Shown: positions 41,033-48,833 of the stretch, piece by piece
How the letters are laid out: every line of letters starts with the position of its first letter
Numbering within the stretch: position 1 is the first letter of the stretch
Virus record (IMG/VR): IMGVR_UViG_3300028790_000006
Coordinates: 1-57,336 of that record
Strand: one strand, 5' to 3'
DNA length: 57,336 bases
Origin: a virus
The notes under the pieces: model-generated
Database searches by the model: none
What the model was told of the DNA's origin: nothing
The model's input: only the letters and a program-made list of their open reading frames with translations
Position numbers and translations under genes: made by a program

Positions 41033-41340
41033 CCCGCCGGGCGGTACTCACCGAGGCTGCGGTGCTGGCCATCCGGGCCAGCCGAGAGACGACCAAGGCG
41101 CTTGCGGCTCGATACGAGGTGACCCAGGAGACGCTGCAGTTAGCCCGCGATTCGCTGACCTGGCGGCACCTCCCACCGGCCGCGCACGCGGTATGCGACG
41201 GGTCTCGGCGGCTGCGCTCGGACGGGCCGGTGCTGTGTGGAACGTGCCGCGAGAACCTGAGCGCCCCGCATGTGATGGGGGCGCATCTGCCAGGCTGCGC
41301 TGAGGTGCGGCGCATGGTGACGTGTCACGTGGTCATCTGA
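41029..41340 (+). CDS. Small helix-turn-helix and zinc-like protein
   Basis: A 103-residue protein, ATGA-coupled. Residues 8-45 (LTEAAVLAIRASRETTKALAARYEVTQETLQLARDSLTWRHL, in part) match the short helix-turn-helix seen in HNH-linked and phage DNA-binding proteins. The second half has four cysteines (CDGS, CGTC, GCAE). The last codons run through operator site 8. It may bind DNA, and its target is unknown. Confidence 0.6.
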   Translation: MTRRAVLTEAAVLAIRASRETTKALAARYEVTQETLQLARDSLTWRHLPPAAHAVCDGSRRLRSDGPVLCGTCRENLSAPHVMGAHLPGCAEVRRMVTCHVVI

Positions 41341-41354
41341 TACCGTCACCGACC
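41315..41354 (+). promoter_or_regulatory. Leaderless promoter with diverged operator site 8
   Basis: Site 8 is TGGTGACGTGTCACGTGGT at 41315-41333, keeping the TGACGTGTCA core. GTGACG (41317-41322), 18 bases, TACCGT (41341-41346), 8 bases, ATG 41355. Confidence 0.65.
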
Positions 41355-42053
41355 ATGGGGCCTCTTGTCGCACCGCCGCAGCTCACCCGCCACCAGTTCC
41401 TGGCCCGACTGCACGAGATCGTCAAGCCGCAGACCTACCTCGAGGTCGGCGTGCAGACCGGCGGGTCGCTGGCCCTGGCCGAGGCAGCGGGGGTGGCCAT
41501 CGGCATTGACCCCCACCTTGACCACTTCGCCCAGCAGTTCCGCCGACCAAATCAGCGTCTCTTCGAGCAGACCGCCGACGATTACTTCGGCTGCATGTCG
41601 TGCGAGCGGCCGACCATCGACCTGGCGTTCATCGACGGATCGCACCTCTTCGAGGACGCGCTGCGGGACTTCATCTACGTCCAGCGCCACTCCGGTCCGG
41701 ACACCATCGTGGTGTTCGACGACGTGCTGCCCTATAGCCAGGACATCGCGTGGCGCGTTCAGCCGCCGGGCGACTGGACCGGCGACGTTTTCAAGATCCC
41801 GGCCGTCCTGGCCGAGTACCAGCCCGATCTCGACCTGCGCCTGGTCGACGTGGCTCCGACCGGTGCGCTGGTCGTGACCGGCCTGAACGTCAACGACGTG
41901 ACCCTTGGGAAGAAATACGACCGGATCGCCGCCGACTGGCACGCGCGCCACTACGTGCCCGACGAGATCCTGGCCCGCACCAACGCGGCCCAGCCCGACA
42001 AGGTGCTGGCCGACATCGCGGCCGAACTGGCCCAGACCCGTAAGGGGAAGTAG
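41355..42053 (+). CDS. Class I SAM-dependent methyltransferase (Methyltransf_24-like)
   Basis: A 232-residue protein. TYLEVGVQTGGSLALAEAAG (motif I) and GIDPHLDHF near residue 50 bind AdoMet, LAFIDGSHLFEDALRDF is the motif typical of the small-molecule/sugar Methyltransf_24 group, and VVFDDVLPYSQD follows. Leaderless ATG 41355 chosen from the promoter; an in-frame GTG at 41322 lies inside the operator. In this cassette it may methylate a sugar. Confidence 0.8.
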   Translation: MGPLVAPPQLTRHQFLARLHEIVKPQTYLEVGVQTGGSLALAEAAGVAIGIDPHLDHFAQQFRRPNQRLFEQTADDYFGCMSCERPTIDLAFIDGSHLFEDALRDFIYVQRHSGPDTIVVFDDVLPYSQDIAWRVQPPGDWTGDVFKIPAVLAEYQPDLDLRLVDVAPTGALVVTGLNVNDVTLGKKYDRIAADWHARHYVPDEILARTNAAQPDKVLADIAAELAQTRKGK

Positions 42054-42056
42054 CAC

Positions 42057-42647
42057 ATGGCCACGGCGGTCGAGGTGACCTGCCAGTGCGGCAGCGCTTT
42101 CGCCACAACCGTCGAGCGGATCGCGGAAGGGCGTGGCCGGTACTGCGGTCGCCCCTGCATGTATCGGTTCAGGGTGCGCCCGACTGGACTCACGTACCAG
42201 AAGCACCGGGAGAACCCCACGAGCTTCAAACGTGGCCATGTGCCATGGAGCGCGGGAATGAAGGGCCTGCGACTGTCGCTGGCCACGGAATTCAAGCCTG
42301 GACAGCGACCGTCGCCCGAGACTGAGTTCCAGCCGGGCGCGCGCCCCTGGAACGCGGGCACCGTTGGAGTGATGCCAACCGGCGGCGATCACCACGCCTT
42401 CAAGGGCGACGATGTCGGATACGGCGCGCTCCACCTCTGGGTGCTCTACCACCGGGGCGCACCCGGGCGGTGCGAACATTGCGGCGTGCCCGAGCGAACC
42501 TGCGACGGAAAGCGGCGAATCGAGTGGGCCAATCGCAGTCGCCAGTACCAGCGCGACCTAGACGACTGGATCGCGCTGTGCTCGTCGTGTCACCATGAGT
42601 ACGACAAAAACGACTTAGGGGCCATAGCCCGGAAATGGGGAAAATAG
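42057..42647 (+). CDS. HNH homing endonuclease-like protein with NUMOD3-like repeats
   Basis: A 196-residue protein. The N-terminal zinc module has CQCG and CGRPC. Two short repeats (GHVPWSAGMKGL and GARPWNAGTVG) resemble NUMOD3 DNA-binding motifs of homing endonucleases. The C-terminal nuclease has CEHCG, then CSSCHHEYDKND with HNH-type metal ligands. It sits free-standing between two sugar-pathway genes and is probably a mobile intruder. Its codon use is slightly less GC-biased than its neighbours. Confidence 0.78.
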   Translation: MATAVEVTCQCGSAFATTVERIAEGRGRYCGRPCMYRFRVRPTGLTYQKHRENPTSFKRGHVPWSAGMKGLRLSLATEFKPGQRPSPETEFQPGARPWNAGTVGVMPTGGDHHAFKGDDVGYGALHLWVLYHRGAPGRCEHCGVPERTCDGKRRIEWANRSRQYQRDLDDWIALCSSCHHEYDKNDLGAIARKWGK

Positions 42648-42648
42648 A

Positions 42649-43536
42649 ATGAAAGTTCTCATCACCGGCGGCGCCGGCTTCATCGGGTCCCACGTCCGCG
42701 ACTGGGCGGAGCGGGCCGGCCACGAGGTCGCGTTCTTCGACAAGCGCGAGGGCAACGACATCCTCGGCCCGCTCGACGCGATGGACGCGTTCGCGCCCGA
42801 CGCCGTGATTCACCTGGCCGGCGTGCTCGGCACGATGGAGCTGTTCGAGACCATCCCCGACGCGATCGAGAAGAACGTGCTCGGGTCGTACCGGGTCGCG
42901 GAGTGGTGCTCGCGCAACAACGCGAACTACGTCGGCATCCTGGTGCCCGACGTGTTCCCCTCGATCTACTGCGCCACGAAGGTGGCCGCCCACCGCATCA
43001 CCTCGGCCATGACCGCGGCCGGCCGGCTGCGCAGCTCGCACGTGATCGCCTACAACGCCCACGGGCCAGGCCAGGCGTACGGGCCCGGCCACCCGCGCAA
43101 GTTCGGCCCGACGTTCTCGATCGCGGCCTGGAACGGCGAGCCCATCCCGATCTGGGGCGACGGGTCGGCCCTGGTGGACCCGGTGCCGGTCAGCGTCGTG
43201 GCGCGCATGCTGGTCGACGCGGTGAATTTCGGCAACGACGAGGTCTTCGACGGCGGCCTGGGCATCGAGGTCACCGTGCGGGAGATCGCCGAAGAGGTCT
43301 TGAAGATCACCGGTTCGTCCGCTGGCATCGCCTACGAGCCCATGCGCATCGGCGAGACGCCGACCAACGTGGCGGCCACCGGCCTGGGCTGGGACCTGCT
43401 CGACTGGCACCCGCGCGACATGGTCCGGGCGCAGCACGACGGGAACCTGTGGACCGAGGCGCTGCGCGAGACCGTCGAGTCGTACCGCGGCGTGCCGTTC
43501 GTCGGCGAGTACCAGTCCGGCTTCCCACGCCGGTGA
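42649..43536 (+). CDS. NAD-dependent sugar epimerase/dehydratase (extended SDR)
   Basis: A 295-residue protein. The Rossmann motif GGAGFIG is at residues 7-13, DKREGND and HLAGVLG follow, and YCATK (about residues 107-111) supplies the catalytic Tyr and Lys. GWDLLDWHPRDM near the C-terminus is typical of the family. It should modify a nucleotide-sugar for the adjacent glycosyltransferases. The start follows the HNH stop closely. Confidence 0.88.
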   Translation: MKVLITGGAGFIGSHVRDWAERAGHEVAFFDKREGNDILGPLDAMDAFAPDAVIHLAGVLGTMELFETIPDAIEKNVLGSYRVAEWCSRNNANYVGILVPDVFPSIYCATKVAAHRITSAMTAAGRLRSSHVIAYNAHGPGQAYGPGHPRKFGPTFSIAAWNGEPIPIWGDGSALVDPVPVSVVARMLVDAVNFGNDEVFDGGLGIEVTVREIAEEVLKITGSSAGIAYEPMRIGETPTNVAATGLGWDLLDWHPRDMVRAQHDGNLWTEALRETVESYRGVPFVGEYQSGFPRR

Positions 43537-43757
43537 ACACGCCCATCGACATCGACCAGGAGATCCCTCGGCGCGGTCGCAACGGCGGCTGGGGGGTGCT
43601 CCTGGTACTGGTGGGTGCACTGGCGCTCGGCTCTGGCGCCACCCTGGGTTGGGCGTGGTCGGCCGACCGCTTCGTCTTCTGGCTCGTCCTGGCTGCGACC
43701 ATCGTTGTGGCCTGCATCCTCGCTGGCATCATCGCGCCATGGCGGCGTGAACTGTGA
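43533..43757 (+). CDS. Two-span small membrane protein
   Basis: A 74-residue protein starts at a GTG overlapping the epimerase stop. Two hydrophobic spans, about residues 20-40 (GVLLVLVGALALGSGATLG) and 46-68 (FVFWLVLAATIVVACILAGII), form a hairpin. Its stop overlaps the next GTG. In a glycan cassette it might anchor the enzymes at the membrane; this is inference. Confidence 0.6.
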   Translation: MNTPIDIDQEIPRRGRNGGWGVLLVLVGALALGSGATLGWAWSADRFVFWLVLAATIVVACILAGIIAPWRREL

Positions 43758-44479
43758 AGATCGCACTGGTCAGTGCGATCTACGGCACGTACGAGGCCAC
43801 CGTCAAGCCGCTGCCGCTCGACCTGGGCATTCCGGCCATCATGTTCACCGACCAGGAGTCCATCGCCCAGCAGTGCGACGCAGCCGGCTGGCGGGCCGTG
43901 TTCGACGACTCGGTCTATCAGCGGTTCACGGCCGACCCCGCCAACGGGGACCTGGCCGTGACCGTGCCAATGCTGGCCCACAAGTTCTGGAAGACGCACC
44001 CATTCGAAGCGGTCGCCGAGGCCGGCCTGGACGACATCGACGCGTCCATCTGGATCGACGGCAACATGCGGCTGATCGGTTCCGGCGCGGAGTGGGTGGC
44101 CAAGAATGTCGCAGCCCTGGGCGATGATGAGTGGTCGCTTATGCGCCATCCGTGGCGGGACTGCGTGTACACCGAAGAGGCCTACACCTCGGCCGTCTGC
44201 TGGGGCCGGTACTCGGTCGAGGCGATGAAGCGCCAGATCGCAGCCATCGAGGCCAGCGGTCACCCGCGCGGTTGGGGCCTCTTCGCGACCGGCCACATGG
44301 TGCGGCGGCACACTTCAGCCGTGCTTGGCGTTTGCGATGCATGGTGGTGCGACAACGTGCGCTGGTCGCACCAGGACCAGCTGTCTCTGCCGCCGATCAT
44401 CCGCACCTACGCCGAGTCGCTGCGCTGGAACGCCAACCTGCCCTGGGCCACCTGGGCGCTGGACCCGCACGGCACCTGA
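43754..44479 (+). CDS. DUF616-like putative glycosyltransferase
   Basis: A 241-residue protein. KIALVSAIYGTYE at the start, HKFWKTHPF near residue 77, IDASIWIDGNMRL near residue 95 and the C-terminal DQLSLPPIIRTY match the DUF616 family of putative glycosyltransferases. The WIDGN aspartate resembles a GT-A metal site. It is GTGA-coupled. A 102-base gap with a short hairpin separates it from the next transferase. Confidence 0.68.
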   Translation: MKIALVSAIYGTYEATVKPLPLDLGIPAIMFTDQESIAQQCDAAGWRAVFDDSVYQRFTADPANGDLAVTVPMLAHKFWKTHPFEAVAEAGLDDIDASIWIDGNMRLIGSGAEWVAKNVAALGDDEWSLMRHPWRDCVYTEEAYTSAVCWGRYSVEAMKRQIAAIEASGHPRGWGLFATGHMVRRHTSAVLGVCDAWWCDNVRWSHQDQLSLPPIIRTYAESLRWNANLPWATWALDPHGT

Positions 44480-44581
44480 ACGTGGCGGTCGGAGCGCTGG
44501 GCTGGAGATCCGGCGAGGCCACTTAGAGGCACGACCACCGGCGGCGCCGACCACGCCGGTGCAAACCGAGAGAGGTACGCG

Positions 44582-45220
44582 ATGCAGCGCCCCACGATCT
44601 CCGTCATCACCCCCGTTCACCCTGCCCGACTGACCAACGGCCTCTTCGCCGAGTGCCTGCAGTCGGTCCACATCCAGACCCTGTTGCCTGACGCGCACTG
44701 CATCGCCATCGACCGGGACGGCGACGGGGCGGCCGCCACGCGCCAGCGGGCGCTCATGATGGCCCGCACCGACTGGGTGGCCTTCCTGGACTCCGACGAC
44801 GTGTTCCTGCCCCGGCACCTGCGCCAGCTGCTCACGCACGCCGAAGACACCGGGGCCGACTTCGTCTACTCCTGGTTCAAGATCATGCAGGACTTCGGCG
44901 GCGGTCGGCGCCAGGTGCTCGAGGTCGACCCGATCTTCCCGGTGACGCACTACCTGTCCCCGTGGGATCCAGACAACCCGATCGAGACCACCGTCACCAC
45001 CCTGGTCCGCACCGAGCTGGCGCAGCAGGTCGGCTTCCGCCCGCTGGAACGCGGCGAGGAGAACGGCGGCGAGGACTTCGCGTTCACGCTCGGCTGCCGC
45101 GACGCCGGCGCGAAGATCTCGCACCTGGTCCGTAAGACGTGGCTCTGGCGCCACCGCTCGATCAACGGGGTGGCCCAGAACACCAGTGGCCTGCCGACGA
45201 AGGGTGATGCTGTCGCATGA
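44582..45220 (+). CDS. Family 2 glycosyltransferase
   Basis: A 212-residue protein with ISVITPVHPARLTNG at the start, AIDRDGDGAAATRQRALMMA near residue 42 and the DxD motif in WVAFLDSDDVFLPRHL near residue 66. EENGGEDFAFTLGCRDAG and KTWLWRHRSINGV near the end are typical of the acceptor half of GT2. GAGAGG lies 6 bases before the ATG. It is ATGA-coupled to a broken gene downstream. Confidence 0.85.
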   Translation: MQRPTISVITPVHPARLTNGLFAECLQSVHIQTLLPDAHCIAIDRDGDGAAATRQRALMMARTDWVAFLDSDDVFLPRHLRQLLTHAEDTGADFVYSWFKIMQDFGGGRRQVLEVDPIFPVTHYLSPWDPDNPIETTVTTLVRTELAQQVGFRPLERGEENGGEDFAFTLGCRDAGAKISHLVRKTWLWRHRSINGVAQNTSGLPTKGDAVA

Positions 45221-45514
45221 GCGTTCAGGAGTGGGACATCCACGGGCCGGCCGACGTCAGCTACACCCCCGACGAGGTGGCCCAGATTGCCCGGGCCGAG
45301 CAGCCGCACCAGGTGAACGGCGCTCGGCGCGCCGAGCGCCGTTCACCTGGTGCGGCTGCTCGGCGTCGGCGTCATGCCGACCGTGCTTCCGAAGTGTCGG
45401 GCCGAGCCGGACCCTTCGATCGACGAGATGGTGCGCGTCGGGGGCACGCTCACCCGCGAGGGCATCGCCTTCAATCAGGCGACCGGCCGGGACGAGTCAG
45501 GCCGAGGACGCTGA
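45217..45514 (+). pseudogene. Hypothetical gene broken by a perfect palindrome
   Basis: The ATG overlaps the previous stop, and the first 27 codons (WDIHGPADVSYTPDEVAQIARAE) read sensibly. Codons 27-49 lie in a 70-bp perfect palindrome. After it, sensible sequence (HLVRLLGVGVMPTVLPK, then EPDPSIDEMVRVGGTLTREG, ending at TGA 45514) continues in the +1 frame. The original frame reads on as Arg/Ala-rich nonsense to 45576. Either a foldback event broke the gene or the palindrome is an assembly error. The product is unrecognised. Confidence 0.55.
45295..45364. repeat. 70-bp perfect palindrome
   Basis: Two 35-base arms meet without a loop at 45329/45330, centred on GGCGCGCC. No mismatch occurs in the arms; pairing fails at 45294/45365. 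The right arm fits the coding frame of the downstream protein fragment, so the left arm may be its inverted copy. Confidence 0.9.
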
Positions 45515-45520
45515 CATTCC

Positions 45521-45589
45521 ATGATCGTCTACGTCTACCCAGCCGACGCCTACGGGTGCGGGTGTACTCGCGGTAGTATTGCCGGATGA
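45521..45589 (+). pseudogene. Orphan 5' copy of the downstream glycosyltransferase gene
   Basis: A 22-codon ORF begins with IVYVYPADAYGCG, the same residues encoded again at 46101-46145. After the GCG codons it diverges (CTRGSIAG) and stops in the ATG of the HNH gene. This is most easily read as the original gene start, cut off when the HNH gene inserted. Confidence 0.6.
45574..45585 (+). promoter_or_regulatory. Leaderless -10 box for the HNH-AP2 gene
   Basis: TAGTAT (45574-45579) lies 6 bases before ATG 45586. No convincing -35 or operator repeat is present, so the intruding gene seems to carry its own simple leaderless promoter. Confidence 0.45.
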
Positions 45590-46104
45590 ACGTGGCTCGC
45601 ATTCCGGTCTACCGAGGCGGCGAGGTCGCAGCCGTGGCCATCGTTGACAAGGCGGATGAGGCGCTGGTGTCGGCATGGCGCTGGCGCTTGCTTGGGAATG
45701 GCTACGTCATGGCTCAGCGGGGTGAGCTCCACATGTACTTACATCGGTTGATCGCAGGCGCAGGACCAGAAACGAGCGTGGATCACTGGAATCAGGACAA
45801 GCTAGACAATCGCTCGGTCAATCTGAGGCTCTGCTCTCGCAGTCAGAACGGCGGTAATCGTCAGCCTGACCGCAGGCGAGAGGGCACCAGCTCGCGCCAC
45901 AAGGGGGTCTGCTGGGACAGGTCGCGCGATCGCTGGGCCGCGTACATCCACGTCAACGGAAAGACGCGCGGGCTCGGCCGCTTCGACAGCGAGGACAGCG
46001 CCGCCGCAGCCTACAACGCGGCTGCGCTTGAAGCGTGGGGCGAGTTCGCGCGTCTCAATGATCTGAACGGGGGACCATTGCGCTCTGCATCTGAGCAGCC
46101 ATGA
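45586..46104 (+). CDS. HNH endonuclease with AP2 DNA-binding domain
   Basis: A 172-residue homing endonuclease. The HNH core is YLHRLIAGAGPETSVDHWNQDKLDNRSVNLRLC (in part), residues about 52-85. The AP2-type domain is SSRHKGVCWDRSRDRWAAYI, then GRFDSEDSAAAAYNAAA, residues about 100-165. It sits at the 5' end of a glycosyltransferase gene between two copies of that gene's first codons, as expected for a mobile HNH-AP2 gene. Its stop overlaps the second copy (ATGA). Confidence 0.87.
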   Translation: MNVARIPVYRGGEVAAVAIVDKADEALVSAWRWRLLGNGYVMAQRGELHMYLHRLIAGAGPETSVDHWNQDKLDNRSVNLRLCSRSQNGGNRQPDRRREGTSSRHKGVCWDRSRDRWAAYIHVNGKTRGLGRFDSEDSAAAAYNAAALEAWGEFARLNDLNGGPLRSASEQP

Positions 46105-47196
46105 CCGTCGTCTACGTCTACCCAGCCGACGCGTATGGCTGCGGGTTTCTACCGACTCGGGTTCCCCGCCCGGGCTGCGCGGGCGGCGGGCGCTGACGTC
46201 CGGCTGGTGATGCCCGCCGACCGGACCGGCATCGGCGGAGAGGTGGACAGTCGGACCGGCAAACTGGTCAATCTTTCCTACCCGCCCGACGCCGACGTCA
46301 TCGTGCTGCAGCGCGTCGCCATGGGCACCCTGGCCCAGGCCATCCCGCAGATGCGCGCGCGGGGGGTGGCCGTGGTCATCGACATGGACGATGACCTGAC
46401 GAAGATCGACCCCAACAACCCGGCGTTCTGGGGCTTCCACGCCAAGACCGGATCGCCGCTGCACAACTCGCGCAACGCCATGCAGGCCTGCCTCGACGCC
46501 ACCCTGGTGACCGTGTCGTCGCCGGCCCTGCTGCGTACCTACGCCCCGCACGGGCGCGGCCTGGTGCTGGAGAACCGCGTGCCGGCCGCCTACCTCGACG
46601 TGAAGCGGCCGCCGGCCGCCGGCGTCGCCTCGGTGGGCTGGGGCGGGTCGATCCACTCCCATCCGACCGACCTGGCCGAGCTGGGCCCGGCGGTGCAGCG
46701 GCTGGTGCGCGACGGCATCGAGTACTGGGGGGCGGGGCCCGACTACCACCTGCGCCCGGGCGACGACGGCCTGCGGCGGGCGCTGGGCGTCGAAGACGCG
46801 CTGGCCGACCAGGTGGCCACTACTGGCGACCTGGCCTTCGAAGAGTGGCCGATCGGCGTGGCCACGCTCGGGGTGGGCCTCGCACCGCTGGCCGACACCG
46901 GCTTCAACGCGGCGAAGTCCTGGCTCAAGCCGCTGGAGTACATGGCCCTGGGCGTGCCGTGGATCGGCTCGCCGCGCGCCGAGTACCGCCGCCTGCAGCA
47001 GCTGACCAAGGTGGGCCTGCTGGCCAAGGGGCCCGGCGACTGGTACCGCCAGGCCAAGGCGTTGGCGCTGTCACCGCACGCGCGAGAAGAGCAGGCCGAG
47101 CGCGGACGGGCCGCGGTGCGCGATCACCAGCTCACGTACGAGGCCTCGATCTGGCACTGGATCCACGCGTGGGAGCAGGCGGCCGCCGCTCGTTGA
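46101..47196 (+). CDS. Glycosyltransferase (GT4-like), restarted after the HNH insertion, needs a +1 shift
   Basis: Start ATG 46101 gives TVVYVYPADAYGCG and then runs out of frame at GGGTTTC (about 46143-46149). One base skipped gives FYRLGFPARAARAAGADVRLV and the rest of a GT-B type transferase of about 365 residues, with VAVVIDMDDDLTKID near residue 95, SVGWGGSIHSH near 180 and NAAKSWLKPLEYMALGVPWIGS near the C-terminal donor site. Without a shift, translation could restart at ATG 46135. The TTT C run could be a +1 slip, a real mutation or a sequencing error. Confidence 0.7.
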
Positions 47197-47208
47197 CCGG
47201 CGCGCTCA

Positions 47209-47244
47209 TTGCTTGATACGTCAAGTGCTTGATACCGTGCGCTC
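47209..47244 (+). promoter_or_regulatory. Leaderless promoter with operator site 9
   Basis: Site 9 is GCTTGATACGTCAAGTGCT at 47211-47229, with the palindromic core TTGATACGTCAA. TTGCTT (47209-47214), 18 bases, TACCGT (47233-47238), 6 bases, ATG 47245. It opens the lysis cassette. Confidence 0.68.
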
Positions 47245-47985
47245 ATGCCGATCACCAGGGACGAGGTCGTGGCCCGGTCCTACGAGTGGGCACCTGACGC
47301 CACGGTCGACTACAGCCAGGCGGGCCCGCCTCACAAGGGCGCCCGCCCCGACTGCTCGGGCTACATCGCGTACTGTCTCGGCCTGCCCGGCTACGGGTTC
47401 AGTACCGTCAATCTGCCAACCGTGTGCCATCGGTTGGGGTCGGCCAGCGAGCTGCGACCCGGCGACCTGATCGGCAATCTGGGCCCTGGCACCGGCGGCA
47501 ACGCGGGCCACGTCCAGCTGTTCATCGAGTGGACGGCAACCGGGCTGTTCATCGCAGAGCAGGCCGGGGGCCGGAAAGGCCCATGGCACCACGCCATCAA
47601 GGCGATCAGCTCGGGCTACGCGCCATGGCGGTTCAACGACATTGTCGACGTCCTGCCACCACCACAATTCGAGGGGGACCCCATGCACAGAGTCCGTTCT
47701 GGCGCCGGCGACGGCTCGATCTACCTGGTTCCCGGCTACTCGGCCCCGGACGGACGGATGGCCGCGTTCGGGCTCGATGGACCCAACGACGTGGCCTATT
47801 CGGCCGTCCCGCTCGTGCAGCTGCCGGACGGCGTCAGCGTGCCGGCGTCGGGCAAGTACAACGTCGGCGCGCCGGTGGCGTGGCCGACCGGCGGTGGCTC
47901 GGGCGGCGGGACCGGGGCCAGCCCGGCCGAGGTCCGCACGATCGTCAGGTCCGAGCTGGACAAGACCAAACTGGGTACCAGCTGA
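47245..47985 (+). CDS. Endolysin, NlpC/P60-like peptidase
   Basis: A 246-residue lysis enzyme. DCSGY near residue 36 gives the catalytic cysteine, and GHVQLF near residue 88 the histidine; RPGDLIGNLGPGTGG lies between. This is the NlpC/P60 (or CHAP-like) cysteine peptidase that cuts peptidoglycan stem peptides. The C-terminal half (after about residue 150) has a possible wall-binding segment and a Gly-rich linker, ending in a short helix. Holin-like genes follow directly, as in lysis cassettes. Leaderless under operator control. Confidence 0.82.
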   Translation: MPITRDEVVARSYEWAPDATVDYSQAGPPHKGARPDCSGYIAYCLGLPGYGFSTVNLPTVCHRLGSASELRPGDLIGNLGPGTGGNAGHVQLFIEWTATGLFIAEQAGGRKGPWHHAIKAISSGYAPWRFNDIVDVLPPPQFEGDPMHRVRSGAGDGSIYLVPGYSAPDGRMAAFGLDGPNDVAYSAVPLVQLPDGVSVPASGKYNVGAPVAWPTGGGSGGGTGASPAEVRTIVRSELDKTKLGTS

Positions 47986-47988
47986 GTT

Positions 47989-48378
47989 ATGGAGATCACC
48001 GTTGACGCGTCCGTCCTGGCCGCGGGCCTGGGCGCGCTCGGCGGCGTCATCACCACGGCATCGCTGGCCTGGACAAAAGTGGTCAAGCCGTTGCGCACCA
48101 CCATGGAGCGGTTCCGACTCTTCGCCGAAGACTGGTCTGGCGAGCCTGGCCGCCCTGGCGTGGCCGAGCGCCCGGGCATGATGGTGCGCATGGCCGCGGT
48201 CGAGGCCGAGTTCAAGCCCAACCATGGCGGCTCGATGCGCGACTCGCTGAACCGCCTTGAGGCCAGCATGGCCAGCCACCTGGCCAGCCACGCCGTGGTG
48301 CTCGCCGCTCCGTCGCCGCCCTCGCTACTGTCCGATGGCACACATCACTCCGACAACAACTCTGGGGGCATGCCGTGA
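47989..48378 (+). CDS. Membrane protein of the lysis cassette (DUF2746-like)
   Basis: A 129-residue protein with one N-terminal hydrophobic segment (VLAAGLGALGGVITTASLAW) then a charged helical part (GMMVRMAAVEAEFKPNHGGSMRDSLNRLEASMA, in part). This layout resembles small actinophage lysis membrane proteins often labelled DUF2746 or holin-like. It starts 3 bases after the endolysin stop and is GTGA-coupled to the holin gene. Confidence 0.6.
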   Translation: MEITVDASVLAAGLGALGGVITTASLAWTKVVKPLRTTMERFRLFAEDWSGEPGRPGVAERPGMMVRMAAVEAEFKPNHGGSMRDSLNRLEASMASHLASHAVVLAAPSPPSLLSDGTHHSDNNSGGMP

Positions 48379-48611
48379 TCTGGTCGAAGGCGTTCTGGAA
48401 GGCCACCGCCGAGCGGGCGCTGAGCACCGGCGCCCAGGCGGCGCTGCTGGCCTGGGGCGGCGGCACGCTGCCGGCGGTCAGCCTGCCGTGGTGGACGGTG
48501 CCGGCCGCGTTCGGCGGCGGCGCGGTGCTGGGCGTGCTCAAGGGCCTGGCCGTCAACGCGGTGACCGGGGACGGGCCGGGCCTCACCGATGCCGAAGGTC
48601 TGACCGAGTGA
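48375..48611 (+). CDS. Holin, r1t-like
   Basis: A 78-residue protein. FWKATAERALSTGAQAALLAWGG at the start, a second hydrophobic segment (VPAAFGGGAVLGVLKGLAVNAV) and a polar acidic tail match the r1t-type holins beside actinophage endolysins. It should form membrane holes that release the endolysin. GTG start overlaps the previous stop. Confidence 0.8.
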   Translation: MIWSKAFWKATAERALSTGAQAALLAWGGGTLPAVSLPWWTVPAAFGGGAVLGVLKGLAVNAVTGDGPGLTDAEGLTE

Positions 48612-48785
48612 AGTGGATCCGGGGCGGACTGCGAGTCGAACGCCTGCGTCGAGGTGGCCGCCATCGGCACGGGCACGGTGGCGCTGCGCTCCAGCGAGTT
48701 GCCGCTGGACAAGCTGCGCGTCACCCGCGAGGAGTGGGTGGCCTTCGTGGCCGCGGTCAAGGCCGGCACGTTCGACGAGGTCTGA
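48608..48785 (+). pseudogene. DUF397-family gene with an apparent +1 frame break
   Basis: A GTG overlapping the holin stop begins VKWIR, the usual N-terminus of DUF397 proteins. The rest of the family pattern (DCESNACVEVA, then VALRSS, then TREEWVAFVAAVKAGTFDEV) follows in the +1 frame from about 48623 to TGA 48785. One extra G in the GGGG run at 48621-48624 would explain it. Read as it stands, the GTG frame gives Arg/Gly-rich nonsense. DUF397 proteins are small actinobacterial regulators paired with XRE-type proteins. Confidence 0.65.
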
Positions 48786-48795
48786 GTGCGACGCC

Positions 48796-48833
48796 ACTTG
48801 ACGCGTCAAGTGGCCGGCCGTACCGTCGGGCAG
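48796..48833 (+). promoter_or_regulatory. Leaderless promoter with operator site 10 (perfect palindrome)
   Basis: Site 10 is ACTTGACGCGTCAAGTGGC at 48796-48814; its first 16 bases are a perfect palindrome. TTGACG (48798-48803), 17 bases, TACCGT (48821-48826), 7 bases, ATG 48834. Confidence 0.78.
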
